Both the position numbers and the translations under genes were made by a program. Below are positions 24,479-35,235 of a stretch of DNA of 64,000 nucleotides, piece after piece (position 1 is the stretch's first letter; each line of letters opens with the position of its first letter). Source of the DNA: Paenibacillus zeirhizosphaerae (lineage in GTDB: Bacteria; Bacillota; Bacilli; Paenibacillales; Paenibacillaceae); the NCBI RefSeq assembly GCF_030705605.1, contig NZ_JAPCKK010000011.1, forward strand, positions 372,001 to 436,000. Reading direction: 5' to 3'. Under the pieces are notes generated by a model. That model saw only the letters and a list, made by a program, of their open reading frames with translations. It was not told the origin of the DNA and ran no database searches.

Positions 24479-25231
24479 TTATGATTCCTCCGTTTGTTCT
24501 GTCTTCGGGCTGATGACATCACCGTTCATCTGTACGTAATACTCCTGCCCATCCTCCAGAATGAACCGCCATACCGCGACGGCCACCTGGTTGTCCGAAT
24601 TAAAATCACGGCCGTAATAACCGAGCCGGATATCCTTCACTACCGCTTCCATCGGCAAATAATTATCCACCAGCCGTCCCAGCGCCTTCGACGCCGGCAG
24701 TGCCTTTTCCTTTTCCTCCGTTGTTGTCAGCCCAACCGGAATTTTACGGTATTCCGTGATCTTCTGATTGCTGTAATAGAGCTCCAGATTCACCTTGAAA
24801 AGGGGCCATCTTCCATCTACCAGCGGGTGCAGTACAAAAGCGCCGAAGGCATCGTCCGAATCGTACTCCGCCAAGGGATCGTAATCATAGTCAGCAATAT
24901 CGGGAATCTCAGAACGCAGCGCCTCCGTCAGCTCTGGAAGGCTGAAGATCAGTCTGCTATCCACCGGCTTGGCCAGCTTCACCCGCTTCCCTTTCTCGCC
25001 CGCCACATACGTATAGGACAGCTTCGGCAGCTCCGGTGTTCCGCCGGGAATTGGAGCCAGCACCTGGATGCCCTTCTCTTCCATGATCCGCTGCGTATCC
25101 GCATCCAGGGAGGTGAAATCGAGCGACGGTCCGGCCGACTCACGCATATCGCTCCACAACTGGAATCCCAGCACCAGATTCAGCAGCAAAAAGGCAAATA
25201 TCAGCACATTTTTGGCGCGGCTCCAATCCAT
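24479..25231 (-). CDS. walI: WalI (YycI), regulator of WalK
   Basis: This 250-residue protein is anchored by an N-terminal helix (about 8-26, NVLIFAFLLLNLVLGFQLW) with the remainder outside the cell. It begins MDWSRAKN, the usual start of the YycI family. With WalH it binds WalK through the membrane helices and dampens its activity. The gene follows walH by about 50 bases, close to walJ. Confidence 0.92.
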   Translation of the reverse strand: MDWSRAKNVLIFAFLLLNLVLGFQLWSDMRESAGPSLDFTSLDADTQRIMEEKGIQVLAPIPGGTPELPKLSYTYVAGEKGKRVKLAKPVDSRLIFSLPELTEALRSEIPDIADYDYDPLAEYDSDDAFGAFVLHPLVDGRWPLFKVNLELYYSNQKITEYRKIPVGLTTTEEKEKALPASKALGRLVDNYLPMEAVVKDIRLGYYGRDFNSDNQVAVAVWRFILEDGQEYYVQMNGDVISPKTEQTEES

Positions 25232-25283
25232 TCCCGTACCCCCTTCATTCCTTCAATAACAGCGCTTCTATCCTGCACAAACG

Positions 25284-26591
25284 TCAGCCGCCGTTGCTTG
25301 GAGGGGCAGAAGATGCCCCCACCGTAAACTCGCCGCCGCTCTCCAGCTTAACCCGCCATACCGGCACAAGTTCAATACCCTGGTCTTTCAGCTTCGGCAA
25401 ATACGCCGGACTAATGTCCGTAATCGCTCTGCCTTCCGTCTGCTTAGCAAGCTGCTGCTTAAGTTTTTCCCCTCCAGGCAGCATCACTTTGGTGGAGGAA
25501 TGCTCCCCGCCCTTCAAATACAGCAGCGAACGCTCATAGACAGATGCCGTTTCCTGCTGCATTTCCAACTGAATCGTCCCGAAGCGGAAAGAAGGCTTGT
25601 CCATCACCGGGTAGGACTTGTAATACTGCTGAAATAACACCTGGGTCCCATAATCCAGACTGCTCTGCATAGCCAGCCGATAGCTGCCGTCCCAGCCTCC
25701 ATGCTGGTTGACGAACTCCACGCCTGCCAGCAAATCGCGGACGGCATCGCTTTCCTCCGAGGAAGGGGCCGCCGGGTCCGTATAGCTCATCCAGCGCTGC
25801 TCCTGCCTGACCTGCAGACTACGTTTGCTGTCCGTATAGATTTCCGATCCATCCTTCTCCTGAATATTGCGTGTAATGCCCGGATCAAAGAAGAGATTGC
25901 GCTGCATTTGCTCAGTCGTAAATAGTCCGGACAGAATGACAGGCTGCTCGGCCTCCACACCCTCATAAGGGATATAATAAGCGCCGTCTGTCAATTCATA
26001 GGGCGTCGTACTGGTGCCAAAGGCTACATGCTGCTCCACGTCCTCAATCGTCAAATCCGCCTGGGTCGCTTCATAAACGACATCCCCACGGGTACTGAAG
26101 AACAGTGCATGGGCCTGTGATGCCTGCTTATCCACGTAGATCCAGATCCGGTTGATCGTTTCCGCGCGGAAGACAGGGTCCGGCGTAATGCGCATCAGCC
26201 TCTCCAGCAGCGTGACCGGCACACCACCACTAAATGAGAGCTCAATTCCCTTGTTCTCTTTACGAATGGCGTTCCAGTCGGACGACTGGATGCTGCGTCT
26301 TTGATAGCTTTCAAAGGTCCGCCCTTCCAGACGCGAAAGAATTAGATCATAAAAGGTGGTTCCCGGATAAAACACCGTATGCTTGTCTTCCCCCATATGA
26401 ATGATCATCCGGTCGGGGAAAATAAGATCCTCGATGCTCTCCTCCTGGCCCATATTGTCAGTCTGTACATAGCTCGTCTCCGATGAGAGAATCGTACCGC
26501 TTCCGGGCAGACGGTAGATCAGAAAATAGCTCTGTACCAGACTGCCCAGCACCAGAACAGAGAGCGCCATTGACTTAACCCGTTCCTTCAA
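25284..26591 (-). CDS. walH: WalH (YycH), regulator of WalK
   Basis: This 435-residue protein starts with a basic residue cluster and one membrane helix (about 8-26), followed by a large extracytoplasmic domain with the YycH pattern (SYVQTDNMGQEESIEDLIFPDR near 40-62). It works together with WalI as a membrane-bound negative regulator of the WalK kinase. Its start overlaps the walK stop codon by four bases, indicating translational coupling. Its length is about that of B. subtilis YycH. Confidence 0.93.
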   Translation of the reverse strand: MKERVKSMALSVLVLGSLVQSYFLIYRLPGSGTILSSETSYVQTDNMGQEESIEDLIFPDRMIIHMGEDKHTVFYPGTTFYDLILSRLEGRTFESYQRRSIQSSDWNAIRKENKGIELSFSGGVPVTLLERLMRITPDPVFRAETINRIWIYVDKQASQAHALFFSTRGDVVYEATQADLTIEDVEQHVAFGTSTTPYELTDGAYYIPYEGVEAEQPVILSGLFTTEQMQRNLFFDPGITRNIQEKDGSEIYTDSKRSLQVRQEQRWMSYTDPAAPSSEESDAVRDLLAGVEFVNQHGGWDGSYRLAMQSSLDYGTQVLFQQYYKSYPVMDKPSFRFGTIQLEMQQETASVYERSLLYLKGGEHSSTKVMLPGGEKLKQQLAKQTEGRAITDISPAYLPKLKDQGIELVPVWRVKLESGGEFTVGASSAPPSNGG

Positions 26592-28414
26592 CGCATTCCC
26601 CTCCCTTCACCCGGCATCGGCAGTGTAAACGTCGCACGTGTACCTTTGCCCAGCTCGGATTCCAGGGTAATTATGCCGCCGTGCGCTTTGACAATTTCCC
26701 GGGCAATCGACAAACCAAGCCCTGTTCCTCCCATGTTTCGCGAGCGCGCCTTGTCGACACGGTAAAAACGTTCGAAAATCCTGTCGAGATCCTTCTTCGG
26801 AATACCGATCCCGGTGTCCTGCACGGATATCGCGAGCCATTCACCGCGGCGGCGGGCTTCAATCACAATGCTTCCGCCTTCCGGCGTATATTTGAGCGCA
26901 TTTGAAACCAGATTATCAAGCACTTGATCCACCTGATCCCGATCCACCATAACGGAGCCGATACCCTGTTCAATTACAACCCGGTCCTGAATCAGCTTCT
27001 CCTGTATTTGAAACGAAAAGCGGTCCGCCACATCCTCCAACAGCTCCTCAACATCCACAGGCTGAATACGAAGCGGGGCCTCATTGGAATCCAGCCTGGA
27101 CAGGTGCAGCAGATCCGTAACGAGCCGGATCATACGCTCGGTCTCGTTCCGGATGACACCAACAAAGCGCTCTCCGAGCTGCGGCTCCTGCATAGCGCCT
27201 TCATCCAGCGCTTCGGCGTAGCTTCGGATCGTCGTCAGCGGCGTCCGTAGCTCGTGCGACACGTTCGCTACAAACTCGCGCCGCGTATGCTCCATCTCCT
27301 CCTGCTCGGTCACATCCTGCAGCACGGCTATGGTTCCTGTAATGCCAATCTCGCGACGGTGAATCGGTGTGAACGTCACCCGAATAACGACCGGGTCGGA
27401 TTGATCCAGCGGCTCGAGCTGCAGCAGTGTAGATGCAGGCACGCCCGTGATCAGCGCATCCGCTTCCTCCGGGTCCAGCCCGAGCAGCAGCGCAATATGC
27501 CTGCCGGCAATCTCGTTGTTGTTCACCCCGAGCATGGAGCTGGCCCGCAGGTTAACGAGGATAACCCGCCCGTTCTCGTCCGTTGCGATAACGCCGTCGC
27601 TCATGTTCGACAGAATGGAGGACAGCTTCTCCTTCTCCTCTTCATTCTGGGAGAGCGCTTCACGCAGCCTGCTGGTCATATAGTTAAAGGCGCTGCTCAG
27701 TTGACCGATCTCGTCGCTGCCGAATACAGGCATCTTCTGGTCAAAGTTGCCCTCTGCCACGGCCGTTGCATGCTTCGTCATCACCTTGATCGGATGTGTG
27801 ATCGTATGCGAGAGCACGACGCCCAGCACAGCGGTCAGCCCGAGTGCAATCAGCATTCCCGAGAGGAACACATTATTGATCCGCTGCATCGTGTCGTACA
27901 GCTCAGCCATGGAGGCGGCAATATAGACGGCGCCGACAATTTTGCCGTCGCTGATGACCGGTTTGGCCACCACCTTTTTACGCACATTATCCTCGTCGAT
28001 CATGTACTCTTCGTTATCGCGAATGCCCTGCAGCGCACGGCTGACCACGGTTTGCGTATTTTTCCGCCCGATGTAGTCAGCATGGGAGCTCTGGGAGGTA
28101 ATCAGCACCTTGCCGCTTGCGTCGAGCACCTGAATTTCGGCCCCGCTGAAATCAAACAAATTGTTCACGCGCACGCGCAGACTCTCGACGCTGTCTTCCG
28201 CACTCTTGCCGTCAGTTCCGCCCAGGTCCTGCTCTGCAAGCACCGACAGCATTTCAGCCCGGGCCTGCAAATCCTGCGTGAAATTACTCGTCAGCGAATT
28301 CTTCATCGAACTGACGAAATACACGCCGATCAACTGCATGGCCACCAGAATAAGCAGCACATATATAATGATCAGCTTCGCCTGGATCGTACGGAAGAAC
28401 CTCATCCATTTCAT
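26588..28414 (-). CDS. walK: WalK essential cell-wall sensor histidine kinase
   Basis: This 608-residue kinase adjusts peptidoglycan hydrolase expression to wall synthesis. It has membrane helices at about 13-34 and 182-204 flanking an extracellular Cache-like domain, then HAMP (205-256), PAS (262-370), HisKA with H387 in [15 protein letters not shown], and an HATPase domain with [15 protein letters not shown] and DTGIGIP. Domain order and length match WalK (YycG) of Bacillus and Staphylococcus. It overlaps walR by four bases. Confidence 0.97.
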   Translation of the reverse strand: MKWMRFFRTIQAKLIIIYVLLILVAMQLIGVYFVSSMKNSLTSNFTQDLQARAEMLSVLAEQDLGGTDGKSAEDSVESLRVRVNNLFDFSGAEIQVLDASGKVLITSQSSHADYIGRKNTQTVVSRALQGIRDNEEYMIDEDNVRKKVVAKPVISDGKIVGAVYIAASMAELYDTMQRINNVFLSGMLIALGLTAVLGVVLSHTITHPIKVMTKHATAVAEGNFDQKMPVFGSDEIGQLSSAFNYMTSRLREALSQNEEEKEKLSSILSNMSDGVIATDENGRVILVNLRASSMLGVNNNEIAGRHIALLLGLDPEEADALITGVPASTLLQLEPLDQSDPVVIRVTFTPIHRREIGITGTIAVLQDVTEQEEMEHTRREFVANVSHELRTPLTTIRSYAEALDEGAMQEPQLGERFVGVIRNETERMIRLVTDLLHLSRLDSNEAPLRIQPVDVEELLEDVADRFSFQIQEKLIQDRVVIEQGIGSVMVDRDQVDQVLDNLVSNALKYTPEGGSIVIEARRRGEWLAISVQDTGIGIPKKDLDRIFERFYRVDKARSRNMGGTGLGLSIAREIVKAHGGIITLESELGKGTRATFTLPMPGEGRGMR

Positions 28415-29139
28415 CCGAAGCTGCCGCCTTTGCCGTTATGGATCAAATATCCAAGTCCACGCCGGGTCATGATCGTCTCCGGCTTGCTCGGATTCTCCTC
28501 AATTTTCTCACGCAGCCGCCGAATAGTGACATCGACCGTCCGCACGTCTCCGTAATACTCAAAGCCCCATACCGCCTGCAGCAAATGCTCGCGTGTCATC
28601 ACCTTGCCTGCATTCTTCGCCATGTAGTACAGCAGCTCGTATTCGCGGTGTGTCAGATCCAGCGGAGCCCCATGTTTATAAGCTGTGTACATATCCGTAT
28701 CAAAATAAAGGTCCCCCACACGCAACCCCTGCGGCTTCTCCTCCGCCGGTTTAAGCTCGGCTGCGGCGGCACCACGCTGACGGCGCATCTGAGCCTTCAC
28801 CCGTGCCAGCAGCTCGCGCGTGCTGAATGGCTTAGTCACATAATCGTCAGCCCCGAGCTCCAGACCGAGCACCTTATCGATCTCCCCATCCTTGGCGGTA
28901 AGCATGATGATAGGGGTCTGCAAATGATGGCCCCGCACCTCGCGGCAGACATCCATACCGTCCATGCCCGGCAGCATCAAGTCCAGCAAAATCAGATCCG
29001 GCTGCTGCTTGACTGCGATATCGACCGCACTGATTCCGTCAAAGGCACAAATGACCTGGTAGCCCTCTTTTTCCAAATTAAATTTCAAAATATCGGCGAT
29101 AGGCTGTTCGTCATCCACCACCAGAATCGTTCCCTGCAT
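28411..29139 (-). CDS. walR: WalR essential response regulator
   Basis: About 242 residues from the ATG at 29139. It has GGGGTGAG ahead of it and gives the canonical [12 protein letters not shown]-terminus, so an upstream in-frame start at 29238 is rejected. The receiver has phosphorylation aspartate D53 in [12 protein letters not shown] and KPFSTREL. The OmpR-type winged helix contains [15 protein letters not shown], with the wing TMRRGLGY. It controls autolysins, wall-modifying genes and often the wal operon itself. It is first in the walRKHIJ order. Confidence 0.97.
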   Translation of the reverse strand: MQGTILVVDDEQPIADILKFNLEKEGYQVICAFDGISAVDIAVKQQPDLILLDLMLPGMDGMDVCREVRGHHLQTPIIMLTAKDGEIDKVLGLELGADDYVTKPFSTRELLARVKAQMRRQRGAAAAELKPAEEKPQGLRVGDLYFDTDMYTAYKHGAPLDLTHREYELLYYMAKNAGKVMTREHLLQAVWGFEYYGDVRTVDVTIRRLREKIEENPSKPETIMTRRGLGYLIHNGKGGSFG

Positions 29140-29236
29140 GCCGTATCTCACCCCGATCGCATCTATGATATGAAGCTTATAGAGCCATTTCTGCGTTTTG
29201 CGTTTATTGCAAATATTTATTTTATATCTAACCTTC

Positions 29237-29245
29237 ATTTTAGCA
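29237..29245 (-). promoter_or_regulatory. Probable extended -10 promoter of the wal operon
   Basis: On the minus strand TGCTAAAAT forms an extended -10 element (TAAAAT at 29242-29237), about 100 bases upstream of the walR start. The -35 region is weak, as is common with TGn promoters. Confidence 0.5.
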
Positions 29246-29318
29246 TAGCAGACATGCCGTTACATCCTTCCCAGCCATGTTGTCTGCCAAAAAAGTACCC
29301 TTGCCACGCAGGAATAGC

Positions 29319-29350
29319 AAAAAGCATGCCCGGCAATTGCCGTACATGCT
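29319..29350 (-). terminator. Terminator of the M23 endopeptidase gene
   Basis: AGCATG/CATGCT arms with an inner GGCAATTGCC palindrome are followed on the minus strand by TTTTT, between the endopeptidase stop codon and the wal promoter. Confidence 0.8.
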
Positions 29351-29434
29351 CTATTTTAAAAAATAAATATATATAATAATCAGTTCATTACATTGCGACT
29401 CCCAAGTACTTGCACTGCGGGTATGACACTCGCT

Positions 29435-30976
29435 TTACCTCAAATACGTCAGCGGATTTTGCGCGGAATTGTTTTTACGGATTTCAAAATGCAGATGCGT
29501 TCCAGTTGAGCGGCCGGTGCTGCCCATCACGCCGATGGACTGTCCCTTGCTTACCGTCTGACCAACGGAGACGCCGATGCTGCTCAGATGACCGTATACC
29601 GTCTGGTAACTGTTGCCATGGTCGATGACAATCACATTGCCGTAGCCATTTTGTGTACCCGCAAATGAAACTTTGCCTTCATCCGAGGCCTGCACATCAC
29701 GGCTGCCAACCATATCAACGCCTTCATGCATTCTGCCCCAGCGCGAGCCATAGCTGCTTGTCAGGGAAGCCCCTGATACCGGCCATGCGAAATCGCCTGT
29801 TCCCTGGCCGATCACCTTGGTCCCCCGCAATACAACTTCCGGTACGGAAGCCTTCAGAACCTCCTGGCCAAGCCATTCTTCCTTCACAACTTCCCCGTTC
29901 TCTTTGGTAATCTGATAATCCATCCGCTTCAATCCGGCCTGTCCGGGGCGGACTACCTTGGTGGTTCCGGCTTTCAGCTCATCGCTTTCACGAATGATTT
30001 TTTCCGGCTCAATGTTGATCTGCTCTACAACCTTCTCTACTGTCTTGACCGTCACTGGAGGCTTAGGCGCAGTAATTTTAAGCTCATCACCGATTTGGAG
30101 ATATTTTTCCTTGGTTCCGGAATTATTTTGCTTGATCTCCCAGGCTGTCATTTCAAACTTGCCGGCAATGGTGGAGAGTGTATCCCCTTCCCTTACCACA
30201 TACGTCACCGGCTCTTCCCGTTCTTTCATCAGCGTCTGGACCGCCTCATCCTCTGTCAGTACCTTATTCGGGTCCGCCTCGACAGGCTCAAGGTCGATGT
30301 CTTCGTTGATGCCAACGGAAGTCAACCAAGTCTTAGGCGTTGCCGCAGACGCCCCAGTCGATGTTTTCTTGGCGCTGGACTGAATTCCCGTCGTTCCTTC
30401 GCTGTCCGGCATATATTGCTTCTGAACCTGCTTCAATACAGCCTGGGCTGTTTCCGTATCCTTAACAATACCGATGACTTCTCCGTCAACAACGACTTCC
30501 ACTCCTTTGGCGTGTGCCGTCAACATGCTGTCAAGCTTGCTCAGTGTCGCATTGCTGTCAATATCGGCCTTGTAGGCTTTCTCAACCTTAGTTGATATGC
30601 CTTCCGTATTCAGCGCCATTTCTACATCCGGATATTTCTCCGCATACTCTTGTGCTTTCGTTTTATACAGCTTCTGTAATTGGTCTTCGCTCTGGAGAGC
30701 TCCTACTTCGGTGCCTTTGACGTACACCTTGTAGTAAGGGACTGTGTTGGCGGCAACGTATTGATTACCTGCAAAAATGATTCCACCCACGACAATGATG
30801 CTTCCGGCTACTGCCACGGCCCATTTGCGTGGGCTGTTTAAGCCATTCCGCCACTGCCTGACATCAAAAGTGAACCTCTTCCTGCCTTCCCTTTCTTCAT
30901 GACCGATGGTTTGTTCGCCGGATGCGCCGCCTCCGGACTCCCCACCGTTCAGAGGTGTTCCCTTGAAACCCTTCAT
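29435..30976 (-). CDS. Membrane-anchored LysM-G5-M23 peptidoglycan endopeptidase
   Basis: About 513 residues from the ATG at 30976 (AAAGGGAGAG upstream). A cytoplasmic tail of about 50 residues is followed by one membrane helix (about 52-70). Outside the cell come an extended region, a LysM domain (about 262-308, YVVREGDTLSTIAGKF), a G5 domain (about 322-398) and a C-terminal M23 domain. The M23 domain has zinc-site features in RMHEGVDMVG and GTHLHFEI and a lid motif YGHLSS. Such proteins cut peptide cross-links of the cell wall. The gene directly precedes walR in transcription direction, and a candidate WalR site lies upstream, so it is likely a member of the WalR regulon. Confidence 0.93.
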   Translation of the reverse strand: MKGFKGTPLNGGESGGGASGEQTIGHEEREGRKRFTFDVRQWRNGLNSPRKWAVAVAGSIIVVGGIIFAGNQYVAANTVPYYKVYVKGTEVGALQSEDQLQKLYKTKAQEYAEKYPDVEMALNTEGISTKVEKAYKADIDSNATLSKLDSMLTAHAKGVEVVVDGEVIGIVKDTETAQAVLKQVQKQYMPDSEGTTGIQSSAKKTSTGASAATPKTWLTSVGINEDIDLEPVEADPNKVLTEDEAVQTLMKEREEPVTYVVREGDTLSTIAGKFEMTAWEIKQNNSGTKEKYLQIGDELKITAPKPPVTVKTVEKVVEQINIEPEKIIRESDELKAGTTKVVRPGQAGLKRMDYQITKENGEVVKEEWLGQEVLKASVPEVVLRGTKVIGQGTGDFAWPVSGASLTSSYGSRWGRMHEGVDMVGSRDVQASDEGKVSFAGTQNGYGNVIVIDHGNSYQTVYGHLSSIGVSVGQTVSKGQSIGVMGSTGRSTGTHLHFEIRKNNSAQNPLTYLR

Positions 30977-31144
30977 GTTACTCTCCCTTTCAGATCTTTC
31001 TCTCGCTGACAATTAAAAACTGCTGGTTCAATCAAGCTTCGGCACCTGGATTCATTCGGATACGATCTGTATAATATCTATTCCATTCATTCGTAGTTCG
31101 TAAGGTTGTTAAAATTGCATGCATACGAAAAAGGTTTCAAAATT

Positions 31145-31177
31145 TTAACCTTTTATTAACACCTGTTTACTTTAACA
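31145..31177 (-). promoter_or_regulatory. Candidate WalR-binding site array
   Basis: On the minus strand TGTTAA, five bases, then GGTTAA (31161-31145) is one base from the WalR consensus TGTWAH-N5-TGTWAH. Another TGTTAA lies ten bases upstream (31177-31172). The array precedes a cell-wall hydrolase gene next to walRK, which fits the known WalR targets. Confidence 0.55.
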
Positions 31178-31214
31178 TAGCTTTTACAGGGATTTCAACT
31201 GTACCAAACAACAC

Positions 31215-31235
31215 AAAAAACCGCGCTCAGCGCGG
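31215..31235 (-). terminator. Terminator of the Pro/Ser-rich membrane protein gene
   Basis: Perfect six-base GC arms CCGCGC/GCGCGG (31221-31226 and 31230-31235) around three bases, followed on the minus strand by TTTTTT. Confidence 0.9.
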
Positions 31236-31327
31236 CTTAAATGTAGTGATTTCCAAAAATATACTTTTGTTGTTTGGGTCTGCTGATTACCTATCCATGA
31301 ACGGGCCTGTCTTAAGGCCTATAAGCC

Positions 31328-31963
31328 TTATTCCTTAAGCAATTCCATCAGCTTGGTGTATTCTTCCGTCGTCATCCGTTTGGCAATCACCTGTTCGATC
31401 TCCTGCAGTTCGGTTTCGGTCAAGCCGTCTTCCATCGCGACGGAGATCTGCTGCATATCCTCAGCCGGCAGCTTGTTCATCAGCATGTTAAAGATTTGCT
31501 GCTTCTCTTCTTCCGGCAGTTTGTCTTTCTTCTCCGTAATTTCACCGGGGGTCATGACCAACTCTTCGCCACCGGTTGCCGTAGTATCGGTACCGCCAAC
31601 GCCAGCTTCTTCCTGTGATGTTGTCTCATCCTCGCCACTTCCCATGACAGGCAGGGCATCGTCCGGCACCTCTTCAGAGCTCGGTTCTGCCGGCGGCTTC
31701 TGCCCGGCCGGTTCACTTCCCGTCTCTCCTGAACCGCCGGTGACGGCAGATTCCGATGTGCTGTTATCCGGCTGCTGATTCCCGAACAAGCCTCCACCGA
31801 ATACATTCAGCCCAATAGCCGGCTCATTCTCCAGTTGTATATTAAAAGAATCCAGCAGCGATTTTAGATAAGCATTCACGACCATACCCGTGGTCAGCAC
31901 CGTCAGCCCGCTGATTAAAACGACCGTTAATCCTGTCTTGACCAGCCATCCGACCCATCTCAT
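31328..31963 (-). CDS. Hypothetical single-span membrane protein with helical C-terminus
   Basis: This 211-residue protein has an N-terminal hydrophobic helix (about 8-32), then a low-complexity region rich in Gly, Ser, Pro, Thr and acidic residues (about 60-145), then a charged helical tail of about 65 residues (EEEKQQIFNMLMNKLPAEDM, ISVAMEDGLTETELQEIEQV). The layout suggests an extracellular flexible stalk presenting a helical domain. I recognise no family. It is monocistronic, between purA and the M23 gene, with its own terminator. Confidence 0.6.
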   Translation of the reverse strand: MRWVGWLVKTGLTVVLISGLTVLTTGMVVNAYLKSLLDSFNIQLENEPAIGLNVFGGGLFGNQQPDNSTSESAVTGGSGETGSEPAGQKPPAEPSSEEVPDDALPVMGSGEDETTSQEEAGVGGTDTTATGGEELVMTPGEITEKKDKLPEEEKQQIFNMLMNKLPAEDMQQISVAMEDGLTETELQEIEQVIAKRMTTEEYTKLMELLKE

Positions 31964-32120
31964 TTTGATCTCCTCCTCTTGGCACTACACAGCAGTACGA
32001 ATACCTTTCCGCAATATAGAATTTATTACCAGTATGGACGAGAAAGGGTAACCTTAACCCTGGATGGGTGCCGAAGAAACGCCGGAATCGGTCTATATGC
32101 GATGATCACATAAGTAATCT

Positions 32121-32168
32121 AAAAAAAGCGTGCCAACCACATATTGTTGAATACGCGGTTAGCACGCT
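32121..32168 (-). terminator. purA terminator
   Basis: AGCGTGC(C)AACC and GGTT(A)GCACGCT arms (32127-32138 and 32157-32168) followed on the minus strand by seven T, fifteen bases after the purA stop. Confidence 0.9.
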
Positions 32169-32182
32169 GATATTTCTCTCTA

Positions 32183-33646
<1,464 letters not shown>

Positions 33647-33651
33647 CTATA

Positions 33652-33680
33652 AGTGTAACAGCCTCCATTTTCAAAGTCAA
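33652..33680 (-). promoter_or_regulatory. purA promoter
   Basis: Minus-strand TTGACT (33680-33675), 17 bases, TACACT (33657-33652). It directly abuts the PurR-like palindrome on its upstream side. Confidence 0.75.
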
Positions 33681-33683
33681 ATA

Positions 33684-33727
33684 AAAAACGAACAATATAT
33701 AACATGAAAAATATATTGTTCGTAAAT
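33684..33727 (-). promoter_or_regulatory. PurR-type operator (paired PurBoxes) upstream of purA
   Basis: Perfect 13-base arms (33688-33700 and 33711-33723) contain CGAAC in opposite orientation and AT-rich flanks (AAAA-ACGAAC-AAT on one side, ATTT-ACGAAC-AAT on the other). This matches the B. subtilis PurBox AWWWCCGAACWWT with one change in each half. It lies just upstream of the purA -35 box, where adenine-responsive PurR would repress. Confidence 0.75.
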
Positions 33728-33786
33728 CAGCCTTTTTTCACCAAAAAACCGCCCTCCGAAATGATCTTAAGCATCTTTCAAAATAC

Positions 33787-33831
33787 AAAAAGGGCATCCT
33801 GCGGCCATGTTTCATGGCTTTAGGACGCCCT
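33787..33831 (-). terminator. Terminator of the gdpP-rplI-dnaB operon
   Basis: GGGC-A-TCCT pairs with AGGA-C-GCCC (33792-33800 and 33822-33830), with an internal CATG stem, and is followed on the minus strand by TTTTTGTATTTT, about 45 bases after dnaB. Confidence 0.85.
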
Positions 33832-33875
33832 CCTGGATATATTCTGGCACATACGCATACGACTCGACAGACCAC

Positions 33876-35234
33876 TTAGCCTGCAAACGCATCGGCATGC
33901 GCACGTTCATAGTTAGCGAATTTATTGTAATTTTTGAGAAATACAAGCTCCACCGTACCTACCGGACCATTACGCTGTTTGGCAATAATGATTTCGATAA
34001 TATTCTTCTTCTCAGTCTCCTGATTGTAATAATCATCCCGGTACAGGAAAGCCACGATATCGGCATCCTGCTCGATCGAACCCGATTCCCGCAAGTCACT
34101 CATCATCGGGCGCTTGTCCTGCCGTTGCTCCACGCCCCGGCTGAGCTGGGACAGGGCGATAACCGGCACTTCCAGCTCACGCGCAATCTGCTTTAGTGTA
34201 CGGGAAATTTCCGACACCTCCTGCTGGCGGTTCTCGCCGGCTTTGCCGCGCCCATGAATGAGCTGCAGGTAGTCGATCACAATCATGCCCAGACCCTTTT
34301 CCGTTTTCAAGCGACGGCATTTAGCCCGGATATCCGCCACCGTAATCCCCGGCGTATCATCAATGTAGATCTCCGCTTCTGACAAAGCTGCGATGCCCAT
34401 CGTCAGCTTGGCCCAATCTTCGTCCCCTTTGAACTCCCCCGTCCGCATGACGTTCGCGTCCAAATTCGCTTCCGCACAAATCATACGCTGCACCAGTTGA
34501 GCCGCCGACATCTCCAGACTGAAGATCGCTACGGTCTCCTTGGCGCGTACAGCGACGTTCTGCGCGATATTCAAGGCGAAGGCGGTCTTGCCGACAGAAG
34601 GACGTGCGGCTACGATAATCAGATCATTGCGCTGAAACCCTGCAGTCATTTTATCAAGATCCACAAAGCCGGATGGGATGCCGGTCGTATTGCCTCTGTT
34701 CTGATGCAGCAGCTCCACACGATCGAACACTTCCATCACGACATCACGTATGGATATAAAACCGCTGCCCGAACGGCTGTTGGAGATTTCCAAAATGCGC
34801 CGCTCCGCATCACTGAGCATGCCCGGCACGTCTTCTCCGCCAGCGTAGCCTTCACTGACAATTTGCGTGGCTGCCCGAATCAGACGACGCAGCATCGCCT
34901 TCTCCTCGATGATCTGGGCGTAATAATCCACATTGGCGGCTGTCGGCACGCCGTGAGCTAGCCTGGACAGATAGCTTACGCCCCCGATATCCTCAAGCTG
35001 GCCCTTATCCTGCAGCTTAGATGTCAGCGTGACAAGGTCAATCGGTTGGCCCGCTTCACCCAGCTCAATCATCGCTTCAAAAATCAACTGATGGGATTTA
35101 TCGTAAAAGTCATCGGTCTGAACCCGCTCCATCGCTGTAATCAGCGCTTCGGCCTGCAGCAGGATCGAACCGATTACCGCCTGCTCCGCTTCCAGATTCT
35201 GCGGAGGAATACGATCATAAAATTCGCCGCCCAT
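33876..35234 (-). CDS. dnaB: Replicative DNA helicase DnaB (DnaC in B. subtilis naming)
   Basis: This 452-residue hexameric helicase unwinds DNA at the replication fork. The N-terminal helical domain begins with RIPPQNLEAEQAVIGSIL. The RecA-like C-terminal domain has Walker A ARPSVGKTAFALN (near 210), Walker B IVIDYLQLI and the conserved LSQLSRGVEQR and DLRESGSIEQDAD. Length is normal for the family. It begins one base after the rplI stop in the conserved order gdpP-rplI-dnaB. Confidence 0.97.
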   Translation of the reverse strand: MGGEFYDRIPPQNLEAEQAVIGSILLQAEALITAMERVQTDDFYDKSHQLIFEAMIELGEAGQPIDLVTLTSKLQDKGQLEDIGGVSYLSRLAHGVPTAANVDYYAQIIEEKAMLRRLIRAATQIVSEGYAGGEDVPGMLSDAERRILEISNSRSGSGFISIRDVVMEVFDRVELLHQNRGNTTGIPSGFVDLDKMTAGFQRNDLIIVAARPSVGKTAFALNIAQNVAVRAKETVAIFSLEMSAAQLVQRMICAEANLDANVMRTGEFKGDEDWAKLTMGIAALSEAEIYIDDTPGITVADIRAKCRRLKTEKGLGMIVIDYLQLIHGRGKAGENRQQEVSEISRTLKQIARELEVPVIALSQLSRGVEQRQDKRPMMSDLRESGSIEQDADIVAFLYRDDYYNQETEKKNIIEIIIAKQRNGPVGTVELVFLKNYNKFANYERAHADAFAG

Positions 35235-35235
35235 A

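Larger units (their letters stand above)
31013..31327. other. Intergenic regulatory region upstream of the M23 gene
   Basis: About 315 bases with no gene. It contains the candidate WalR site array (31145-31177), the preceding gene's terminator (31215-31236) and AT-rich sequence. A definite -35/-10 pair for the endopeptidase could not be fixed. Confidence 0.5.

Noticed and set aside
27254-28555. A 433-codon plus-strand open frame opposite walK and walR
   Set aside because: It lies wholly antisense to clear walK/walR coding sequence, has no ribosome site or family signature and is rich in His/Arg/Gln as expected for a shadow frame.
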